NCBI RefSeq assembly: GCF_009765865.1
Contig: NZ_LMUQ01000076.1
Span: forward strand, 81,876 to 145,875
From: Acidisoma sp. L85
GTDB lineage: Bacteria > Pseudomonadota > Alphaproteobacteria > Acetobacterales > Acetobacteraceae
DNA length: 64,000 nt
Direction of reading: 5' to 3'
Part shown: positions 55,225-63,200 of the stretch, in pieces
How positions within the stretch are numbered: position 1 is the stretch's first letter
Layout of the letters: each line of letters begins with the position of its first letter
Made by a program: the position numbers and the translations under genes
Notes under the pieces: model-generated
Told to the model about the DNA's origin: nothing
Databases searched by the model: none
The model's input: only the letters and a program-made list of their open reading frames with translations

Positions 55225-56295
55225 TCACGCGATGCGGTCAAGTTCGCGCCGGGTACGCTCGTTTTCGACATTGCCGGTGTTCAAAGTCGTGCTCGGCTCC
55301 AGCAGCATGACGTGGCACTCCTCGGTGAGCGCCTCCGGCAGGTGTTCGACCCCTCGCGGCACGATGATGAACTCGCCCGGCCCGAGATCCACGGTTCGGT
55401 CGCGGAACCCCATGCGCAGGCGCCCCTCGATGACCAGGAATAGCTCATCCTCGCGCTCATGATGGTGCCATTGGAAGCGACCCTTGAGCTTGGCGAGCTT
55501 GACCTGGAAATCCCCGAGTTCGCCGGCGATCCTGGGGTTCCAGTGGTCCGAGAAACTGGCGAAAGCTTGGGCGAGATTGACCTTGTCTATGATGGGTTTC
55601 CTTGCGGCCGGGATCATTGCGGCAACCGCGGCGGCCCGAATCGCGGCGATCTGCACGGCAAGCGCCGGTGAGGCTGCCGGAAAGACGCCGTCTAGGGCGG
55701 CGGTGCCGATCGTGAAGGCGGCGGCACCTCCCTGCAGCGCCGCCGCGATGCGAGAAGGGCAATCGATCGATCCGGCCACGATCACCGGCTTATCGACCCC
55801 GGCGCAAACCGCCTCGATCAGCCCCGGCACATCCCCAGCGGAGCGATAGGCCAGCAGGTCAATGCCGTGCACCCCGTCGCGGTCGCAGAGCCGCTGGGCG
55901 CTCTCCAGGATGTCGCCGGGGCTGCCCTCCAGCCGGCTCGGATGGCCGGCAATGCGGCCCGCGAAAGGATAGTAGCGAATGCCGCTGCCCCGCAGGATGG
56001 GCAGCACGAGATCGGGCCGGGTGCCGCCGAGCAGGAAATCCACGCCCAGTTCGGCGGCGGCGCGCGCCGAGGCGGCTTCGCTGGCTGCATCGAGGCTGAC
56101 GACCTCCAAATAGAGCGTGCCGCCGCCCCCCCTGACTGCTGAGGCCAGACGGTGCAGATCGGCGAGCGGCAAGCCCAAGTCCTTGAAGCCGATATGCCGT
56201 AGGCCGCAGGCGAGACCTTCCGCCAGCCGGTCCATCGCATCGGGAACGGTGCGATCTGCCCGCGTCAGCATGAAGATGAACTCCGGGCCAGTCAT
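55225..56295 (-). CDS. TIM-barrel protein fused to a cupin
   Basis: 356 residues. Residues 1-235 form a (beta/alpha)8-like domain: FIFMLTRADRTVPDAMDR, HIGFKDLGLP, VDFLLGGTRPDLV and VIVAGSID...GGAAAFTIGTAAL, a phosphate-binding C-terminus as in HisA/ThiG-like barrels. Residues about 240-356 are a complete cupin (GRFQWHHHEREDELFLVIEG with three His and Glu metal ligands, then PGEFIIVPRGVEH). Cupins like this normally stand alone. The stop of PdxA overlaps its start (ATGA), so both belong to one catabolic unit. The substrate is unknown, perhaps a sugar acid phosphate. Confidence 0.75.
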   Translation of the reverse strand: MTGPEFIFMLTRADRTVPDAMDRLAEGLACGLRHIGFKDLGLPLADLHRLASAVRGGGGTLYLEVVSLDAASEAASARAAAELGVDFLLGGTRPDLVLPILRGSGIRYYPFAGRIAGHPSRLEGSPGDILESAQRLCDRDGVHGIDLLAYRSAGDVPGLIEAVCAGVDKPVIVAGSIDCPSRIAAALQGGAAAFTIGTAALDGVFPAASPALAVQIAAIRAAAVAAMIPAARKPIIDKVNLAQAFASFSDHWNPRIAGELGDFQVKLAKLKGRFQWHHHEREDELFLVIEGRLRMGFRDRTVDLGPGEFIIVPRGVEHLPEALTEECHVMLLEPSTTLNTGNVENERTRRELDRIA

Positions 56296-57296
56296 GCCGG
56301 CACGCCTTCACCCGCCGCAGGGGCCGCCGTCATGGCGAGGGCCTGCCGCAGCGCATAGCGCAGGCTGGCCTGGTCGGCTTTGCCCGTCCCGGCAATGTCG
56401 AAGGCCGTGCCGTGGTCGACGCTGGTCCGCACGAAGGGCAGACCCAGAGTGATGTTCACGCCGTGATCGAGGCCGAGATATTTCACGGGGATCAGGCCTT
56501 GGTCATGATACTGCGCCACCACGACGTCGAATTCGCCGCGCCGTGCGCGCATGAAGATAGTATCGCCCGGCCAGGGTCCAGAGGCGTCAATGCCCTCAGC
56601 CCGTGCCTGGGCGATCGCGGGCGCGATCACCGCCGCCTCCTCGCTGCCGAACAACCCGCCCTCGCCAGCATGGGGATTGAGCCCGGCGACTGCGACCCGG
56701 GGCCGCGCGATGCCGAACCGGAGCATCGCCGCCTCGGCGAGGCGGATTGCCCGGAGTTCTGCAGCCGGCGTGATGCCGCTTATGACCTCGCGCAGTGCGA
56801 CATGGATCGTAACGAGCACCACCCGCAGCTCATCATTGGCCAGCATCATCGCGACATCGGCCGTGCCGGCCCGCTCGGCCAGAATCTCAGTATGGCCGGG
56901 GTGGCGGATGCCGGCGGCGCGCAGCGACTCCTTGTGAATGGGCGCTGTGACGATCGCGCGCAGGCTGCCATCCAGCACCCCGTCGATCGCGCGCTGGATG
57001 GCGGCATGGGCCGCCGCCCCCGCGCGCCCATCCACCACGCCATAGGGCACAGCCCCGGGCGGCATGCCGGCGCCGAGCACATCCATCACGCCGGGAAGAC
57101 AGGCGGCCTCCGAAACGCGCGTAATGGCCCGGATCGTCAAATCTGCGCCCACGGCGGCCATGGCGCGCCCCATTATGGCCGCGTCACCGACCACGATGCA
57201 GGGGGCGGGAAGCCCCTCGGCGAAGAGCTTGGCGACGATCTCCGGGCCGATACCGGCGGGATCGCCCATCGTAATGCCGACCGGCAGGGAATTCAT
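56292..57296 (-). CDS. pdxA: PdxA-family 4-hydroxythreonine-4-phosphate (or 4-phosphoerythronate) dehydrogenase
   Basis: 334 residues from the ATG at 57296; the open frame continues upstream but overlaps the divergent LysR gene. Family markers: PVGITMGDPAGIGPEIVAKL, IVTAPIHKESL, GHTEILAERAG, LNPHAGEGGLFGSEE and YHDQGLIPVKYL (metal-binding His and Asp). Because it sits with a TIM-barrel/cupin protein and a LysR regulator rather than pyridoxine genes, it is more likely a PdxA2-type enzyme of sugar-acid catabolism than the housekeeping vitamin B6 enzyme. Confidence 0.9.
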   Translation of the reverse strand: MNSLPVGITMGDPAGIGPEIVAKLFAEGLPAPCIVVGDAAIMGRAMAAVGADLTIRAITRVSEAACLPGVMDVLGAGMPPGAVPYGVVDGRAGAAAHAAIQRAIDGVLDGSLRAIVTAPIHKESLRAAGIRHPGHTEILAERAGTADVAMMLANDELRVVLVTIHVALREVISGITPAAELRAIRLAEAAMLRFGIARPRVAVAGLNPHAGEGGLFGSEEAAVIAPAIAQARAEGIDASGPWPGDTIFMRARRGEFDVVVAQYHDQGLIPVKYLGLDHGVNITLGLPFVRTSVDHGTAFDIAGTGKADQASLRYALRQALAMTAAPAAGEGVPA

Positions 57297-57408
57297 GGCG
57301 AGGCCTTTCGTCTTGGATGCGCCGCCGGACTGTGCGGTGTTTTCACGCAGGCGCCGGCTTGCCGCTTTGGGAAAATGCAATACACGGCGCGGAGGGCGGA
57401 GAATAACG

Positions 57409-58347
57409 ATGAGTTCTGACAGTGATGGTGAGCCAGGCGCACCGATACACTCGCCGCGCCTGCCGCCGCTGGGCGCGCTCCGCTGCTTCGAGGCCGCGGC
57501 GCGGTTTGAGAGCTTTACCCGCGCCGCCGAGGAACTGCATCTCACCCATGGCGCCATCAGCCGGGCGGTGCGTGGCCTGGAGGAAGATCTGGGAACGCCG
57601 CTGTTCGAACGGCGCAGCCGCCGCGTCTTCCTAACGCCGGCGGGCGGACGCCTCCGCGATGCTACGGCTGCGGCCTTCGCGGCGATCGCGGCAGTGACCC
57701 TGGACTTGCGCCGCCAGGCTGCGGCGCCGCCGTTGGTGCTCTCCTGCGAGCCCACGCTGCTGATGCGCTGGGTAATCCCCCGGCTGCCCAGCTTCCATGC
57801 AGCGCATCCCGGCATCGCGCTACATATCGCCGCAGGCGGCGGCCCGGTGTCCTTCGTGCGGGACGGCATCGATGCCGCGATCCGCCGCGATGATTTCGCC
57901 TTTCCGGCCGGGGCCGCGGCGGCGCTGGTGATGACGGAGCAAATCGGCCCGGTTTGCAGCCCGGCCATCGCCCAATCGCTACGGGATGGCGGCGATCCGG
58001 GGCCGGCAGCATTCCTCGCCTGCCACCCTTTGCTGCATACCAAGACGCGTCTGGAGGCCTGGCCGAGCTGGGCCAGGCTGTCAGGCCTGCAGCTCATGCC
58101 TGGGTGCGGACAGACCTTCGAGCATTTCTATTTCAGCCTGCAGGCCGCCGCCGCCGGCCTCGGCATCGCCATCGGACCCTGGGCCCTGGTCCGGCAGGAT
58201 ATCGCGGCGGGCATCCTAGTCGCGCCCTTCGGCTTCCTCGAGGACGGCTCTGCCTACCACCTGCTCAGCCCGCACCCGCCCAGCAGCGATCGGAGGATTG
58301 AGGCGCTGCTCGAATGGCTCCGCGACCAAAGCCGAGAAAGTGTTTGA
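57409..58347 (+). CDS. LysR-type regulator, GcvA-like
   Basis: 312 residues from the ATG at 57409 (GGAGGGCGGAG upstream). The N-terminal winged helix reads LGALRCFEAAARFESFTRAA, EELHLTHGAISRAVRGLEE and PLFERRSRRVFLTPAG, a GcvA-type LysR domain. The effector domain follows, with WAR and GLGIAIGPWALV segments. It is divergent from pdxA across 112 bases, the standard arrangement for a LysR protein controlling the neighbouring catabolic operon. Confidence 0.9.
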   Translation: MSSDSDGEPGAPIHSPRLPPLGALRCFEAAARFESFTRAAEELHLTHGAISRAVRGLEEDLGTPLFERRSRRVFLTPAGGRLRDATAAAFAAIAAVTLDLRRQAAAPPLVLSCEPTLLMRWVIPRLPSFHAAHPGIALHIAAGGGPVSFVRDGIDAAIRRDDFAFPAGAAAALVMTEQIGPVCSPAIAQSLRDGGDPGPAAFLACHPLLHTKTRLEAWPSWARLSGLQLMPGCGQTFEHFYFSLQAAAAGLGIAIGPWALVRQDIAAGILVAPFGFLEDGSAYHLLSPHPPSSDRRIEALLEWLRDQSRESV

Positions 58348-58370
58348 GACCGCCTGGCGGAGGCCCGCAA

Positions 58371-59110
58371 CTAGGCTCGTTTCAGTTGAATCTCCTCGCG
58401 GCAGGCGTCGCTGAATGCGAAGAGGGGATCCATCTCACCTTCCCGCGCCGAAGAGCCGGCCAAGGCCGCAATCGCTGATATGTCGCGGACGAAGTGCTGG
58501 TTGAACGGCCCGGTAGTTGTGACGCCAGGCACCGCGAATACCAGCCGACCGGCAAGGCAAGCAAACAGCCATTCGCCTCCATCGTCACGCCGAGCCGACG
58601 ACAAATCTTCCGGCGAGGGTGCGACATGACGGCCTACCCGGACATGATCGGGCCGCAATTTGCCGGCTACACCTCGATTCGGCGGCCGGTCTCACGCTCT
58701 TCCACGAAGCGCAGAGATTCCGGCAAGCGCTCGTAGAATTGACGATGGATCTCTTTCGCCAAGACCGATGGGGTGGCGAATTCATCCAAGGCGCCCCATC
58801 AATCGCGGCCAGTACAGCAATGTGAGCGGCTGCCTCGATCTGGAGGTCGCGACGCCACGGTTGCTTGGCGAGATCGGCGCGCATGGCGCGTTCGATATCC
58901 ACCGGAAGGGTGTCATGGCCCTCGATAAGGTTGGAGTAGTAGCAATTTAGCCCCGCACGAGAGCGCCCACGGCTATTGCCGTGCCGGAGGAGAGATGACC
59001 GGCCAGCGCGCCCACCTCGGTGGCCAAAAGGAAGGCAAAGTCATGCAGAGCGGGCCGGCTGGGCTGTTCGTTTCCGGGCGGCAAGGTGAGAGAAGCGGGA
59101 CCGCGTGAGT
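58371..59110 (-). pseudogene. Fic family AMP-transferase remnant
   Basis: Across minus-strand frames the parts of a Fic protein appear in order: HDFAFLLATEVGALAGHLSS, then NCYYSNLIEGHDTLPVDIER (the S-x-x-x-E-G-[HN] inhibitory helix motif), DLQIEAAAHIAVLAAI, after a frameshift WGALDEFATPSVLAKEIHRQ, FYERLPESLRFVEERETGRR, and after a stop LRPDHVRVGRHVAPSPEDL. The catalytic HPFxxGNGR loop is not found; the remaining ORF to 58371 continues as unrecognised sequence. At least three frame disruptions show a dead gene. Confidence 0.65.
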
Positions 59111-59195
59111 CATGAGAAATGGCCGGCTTACTTGTCTCTCTATCCTACTGACTAATCACAATAATTGCTAGAATTGGCCTGCTCCGTGGCCGGCT

Positions 59196-59634
59196 TTATG
59201 CCGGCTTCAGGAAAATGGCGGAGCAGCCAGAAGTATTGAACCGGAAATGCGCGCCGCCCGCCGGATCATTCGCGGCGGTCATGCTACCGCCATGCGCGGT
59301 GATGATCGAGTGGCAGATCGCAAGACCGATGCCGAGACCGCTCTCCTTCGTGGTGAAGAAACCATCGAAGACGCGATCGAGGTCTTCCGCCCCAATCCCC
59401 GGTCCGCTGTCACGGATTGAAAAACCGACCATGCCGTCGGCCCCCGCCCTATTCGGTCGCCTGGAGACTATCGACGAGCAAATTGACGATCGCTTGCTGG
59501 AGCTGATTTCGGTCCCCGATCATGCGCGGCAGCGCGGGGCTGGATCGCAGCCGGATCGATCGATCCGGGTCCGAGTTATGTGGCGCAACTTTCAATTGGG
59601 ACAGGAGTCCTGGTTGAAGTGGCGCAGCCACCAA
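59196..59634 (-). pseudogene. Sensor histidine kinase C-terminal fragment
   Basis: Two frames hold the ATPase core: LPRMIGDRNQLQQAIVNLLV (N box) and, after a stop and frameshift, GFSIRDSGPGIGAEDLDRVF (G1 box), FDGFFTTKESGLGIGLAICH (F and G2 boxes) and AHGGSMTAANDPAGGAHF. The phosphoacceptor histidine and sensor domains are missing. A decayed, 5'-truncated gene. Confidence 0.75.
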
Positions 59635-59672
59635 TCAAGACTTCCGGCGTAAGCAGCCAAACAAGCCAAGTC

Positions 59673-59954
59673 CTAGCCTGCCTTGCGGTCCTCGTAGCCT
59701 CGGCCCAGCTTGGCGCGGAGGATGCGGGCCAAGGCATTGAGGGCGGCGCCCGGATCGGGATGCGGATCGAGGCGGCGATGCCCTTCTGTGCCGATGCGGC
59801 CCCATTGCCGCATCAGCAGGGCGCGGCCGAAAAGATCGGGCCAAACCTCCATGCGGTAATAGCGCCACTCCTTCAGCGCCGGCCGGATGCGCACCAAGGA
59901 GGCGCTCTCGGTGAAGAGCGGCAGTTGGCGAGGCTCGGCCGGGGGGCGCCGCAT
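59673..59954 (-). CDS. WGR-domain protein
   Basis: 93 residues. YRMEVWPDLFGRALLMRQWG with RIGTEGHRRLDP is the WGR domain (here R-Q-W-G-R), and the C-terminal helix ALNALARILRAKLGRGY completes it. WGR proteins are thought to bind nucleic acid. Small stand-alone ones are typical of alphaproteobacterial plasmids, usually near transfer genes. It starts two bases after the ccdB-like stop, so it is probably co-transcribed. Confidence 0.8.
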   Translation of the reverse strand: MRRPPAEPRQLPLFTESASLVRIRPALKEWRYYRMEVWPDLFGRALLMRQWGRIGTEGHRRLDPHPDPGAALNALARILRAKLGRGYEDRKAG

Positions 59955-59956
59955 GC

Positions 59957-60250
59957 TCAGTCGCCGACCAACAGGAAGCCGAGCGCGCGGGTAATGCTGT
60001 CATCATCCTCGGCCAGCGAAGCGACAGCGCTGTCGAGCGCCCGCCTTACGATGCTCGCGATCCCCTGTGGCAGGACATGGCGGCGGCCGCGGATTTCATA
60101 GACAGGGTTAAGCGTGGCGATGGGCTTGAGCGCACTAACCTCGGGCAGCAGCGGCAGCACGATGCAGGTCGCCAGATGCGACAGCCGCTCCGCCTCCAGG
60201 ACATAGCCCTCACGCTCGCCGGGCATCGGATGGACGTCCAGCCGTGCCAT
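59957..60250 (-). CDS. CcdB-like protein without an antitoxin gene
   Basis: 97 residues from the ATG at 60250 (the open frame extends further but is Arg/Pro-rich and overlaps traA). RLDVHPMPGEREGYVLEAER, CIVLPLLPEVSALKPIATLN, PVYEIRGRRHVLPQGIASI and a last helix DDDSITRALGFLLVGD match the CcdB gyrase-inhibitor fold. In E. coli CcdB the C-terminal W-G-I is needed for toxicity; here it is V-G-D, so it may not poison gyrase. Upstream on the same strand is the relaxase, only five bases away, and no ccdA gene is present. Confidence 0.7.
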   Translation of the reverse strand: MARLDVHPMPGEREGYVLEAERLSHLATCIVLPLLPEVSALKPIATLNPVYEIRGRRHVLPQGIASIVRRALDSAVASLAEDDDSITRALGFLLVGD

Positions 60251-60254
60251 CAGA

Positions 60255-63200
60255 TCACCCCAGGCTCGGTCCCGGGGATGGCCTGGGCCGTGATCTCGGT
60301 TGCAGTTCCCGCAGCTTGCGTTCGAGTTCTGCCTTCTCGGCAACCTGCTGTCTGGCTTCCGCCGCTGCCTGCGCGGCCTTACGGCGCTGCACTTCTGCAT
60401 GCTGGCGGGCTGCTTCCACGGCCACATGGCGGTCCGCGAGCTGCTCGGCCTGGGCGATGTTGCTCGACAACTCATAGACCCTCGAAAGGACCTTGTTGCT
60501 CGCCAAATCCGTATACGGCCCCAGACGTGCGTTCGCTGCCTTTCGGAAGGCCGCTAACTCTGCGCGTATCCATAGAGGAATGGCATTCCAAGCAGGTGCC
60601 ACACGAGCAGCCTGTCTAATCTCACTGGAACTTAGCTTTTCGACCGGCCGATTGTGCACACTCACCGTCGTGCTGACGCCAACCCGGTGCAGACTGGTGA
60701 TGGCCGCCAAGGCCTCGGTCGACAGGCCAGGCACTTCGACCGCCTCGCAGCCGCGCTGTACCTCAAGCTTTAGACGGTATCGATCTTCAAGCTCCGCAGG
60801 CAACCGGCAGAACGCGCGTATGGCGCTGGGAAGGTGCGGAACGTCTAGCTTGGCCAAATGTCGCTCCATGTAAGCGTCCGCGCCTGCAAAAAGCATGGTG
60901 CTCCCCCGTAACTTGCCGAAAACACCCGCTCCTTTCTTCTCGAGCTGAGCAATGAGATCTTTAACGGTCGCGCTCTTCTGCATCAGTGCATCCAAACGGG
61001 CGCGGGCAGCCACAGGGTTGCGATAGATACTCTCAAGCTGAGACTGCAGCGGGCAGGGCTGGGTGGCGAGATGTTCCGCCACTAACCGGGCGACTTCCGC
61101 CTTCGTCACCGGCTGATACGGCACAGCGGGCAGCATCGGCTCTAGCCGATCATCCCGGGCGCGCTGAGGCGCAAGGTTTGCTTCGAGCCCCGCGAGCCGC
61201 TCCTCAATCGGTATTGACACTTGAGGTGTGCGGTCGCTGCTCTGGGTCCTAGGGCGATGATCGGTGGGCGATGGGGATGTGGGAGCAGAGGGCTGGTGCA
61301 TCTCGCGATCCGGCCCGGCTTGAGCTTCGCGGTGTCTGGCAAGGGCAGCCAGAGACGCTGCAGCAACACCCTGCCGGCGCGGGGACCGCGCTGGCAGGGA
61401 AGCAGGCCGTGGCCCAACTTCGGATTGTCTCTGCTCGTCGCGAGCCCTGCCGGACTCCGGGATTGGCCTCTCCGTCTCAGGCTCCGGCTGCACCAGAACG
61501 ATCTCGCTGACGGGCTGAAGCGGATCGAGCCCGCGCCACCCAGCGTAGGCCGCGATGGGATCGGGTTCTGGCTGCTCGGCATAGTCGAGCGTCGTATCCT
61601 TCGCTCGCTCCCGTCCGAGCCGTGCACCCAGCTGCTCCACGTCACCGAACTCGTCGGCCGCCCAGTGCAGCTGCGCGGCATGGCGATGCCGGCTCATCGC
61701 CACGTAGACCAGATGTCGGTCCATACTGGGCGTCGCCAGCACATGCGCCTGGTCGACTGTGATCCCCTGGCTCTTATGCACCGTCGCTGCATAGCCGTGA
61801 TCGAGATCGGCATAATCAGCCAGGTCGACGCTGACCTCGCGCCCTGTCCCCGCCCCGCCCGGTCCATCCAACCGCACGGTCAATTGCTCGCCATCGATCG
61901 CCGTCAGCGTTCCTAAGGTGCCATTCTTCACGCCGAGCCCACGCTCGTTCCGCAGAAAGTAGAGCCGGTCCCCTCCGGCAAAGGCGCGTGGTCCCAACTC
62001 CGTTTGTAAGATGTGATCCGGCCCGAGTTCGCCGGCGGCTCGGCGCATCGCCCGGGCCGCCTCGTTCAGCACCCGCACGTCCGCCCGCTCATGCGCCAGG
62101 ATAATCTGACTCTGGGTCGGGTCTGCCCGCCGCGCCGCATCCCACCCGGCAACAACGCCATTACGGGTCGCCTCGCGCGTCGCGTGCTGATGCACCATGC
62201 CGGTATCGTGGTAGCGACCGAGGGCGGCGCCAGTGCGCGCGGTCGCCAATTCCTTGGTGGCCAAGCGTTGCCAGTCCGGCCCCTGCCGCCGCGGCTCGCT
62301 GATCCCCATCATCCCGACCTGGTCGGCAATTGCCCGGAACGCCGCACCGGCCTCGATCGCCTGCAGCTGCTCGGCATCGCCCACCAACACCAGCTTGGTG
62401 CCGGCCGCATGCACCCGCTCGATCAACCGGCCCAGCTGACGCGAGCCAATCATCCCCGCCTCGTCCACCACCAGGATGTCCTTGGGTGTCAGCAGCTCCT
62501 TGCCCTGCGCCCAGGCGTATTCCCAGCTGGCGATGGTCCGGCTCTCCACCCCGGCGCTGCCCTGCAGTCCTTCGGCGGCAATGCCGGACAAGGCGGCCCC
62601 GCGCACCCGATAGCCTTCCGCCTCCCACACTGCGCGCGCCAGACCAAGCAGCGTGCTCTTGCCGCCGCCGGCAATGCCCACGACCACAGCCAAGTCCCGC
62701 GATCGCGTCACATGCAGATAGGCTAAAGCCTGCTCTTCGCTGAGCTGGCGGTATTGGCTATTGGCGGCAGCGATCCGCCGCTTGTCGTTCACGCGATGTG
62801 AGGTCTGTTTGTTGAGCGCGACCGCCGTCGCCATCAGCCGCTGCTCGATGCCCACCATCTCCCGGGTGGAGAAGCGGTCGCGGCCCCGGCCGTCCTTGCC
62901 GATCCGCACCAGCTCCGGCGACGCCTCCACCTTGGCCATCACGGCGGTGAACTGCGCTGCCCCGTCCGTTTGCCGGTTAATCAGCCGCGCCAAATCCTGC
63001 CGGGTGAAAGTCGATTGCTGATGCGTCAGCGCCTGCAGCGCCAACTCGGGCTCGGCTAGCAGGCGTTCGCCATTGCGCCGGGCGATGGCGCGGTGCTCGT
63101 CCGCCCGCTCCGCATCCTCCTGCCGCGCGGCGCGCCTTGCTCCCGCCGGGCCGATCTTGTTCTGCGGTTCGAGGACGATGCCCCGCGCGGCATGAGAGCG

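Noticed and set aside
56292-58097. 601-aa extended PdxA frame
   Set aside because: The extra N-terminal part is Ser/Arg-rich, lies antisense to the LysR gene, and the conserved family start MNSLPVGITMGDPAG is at 57296.
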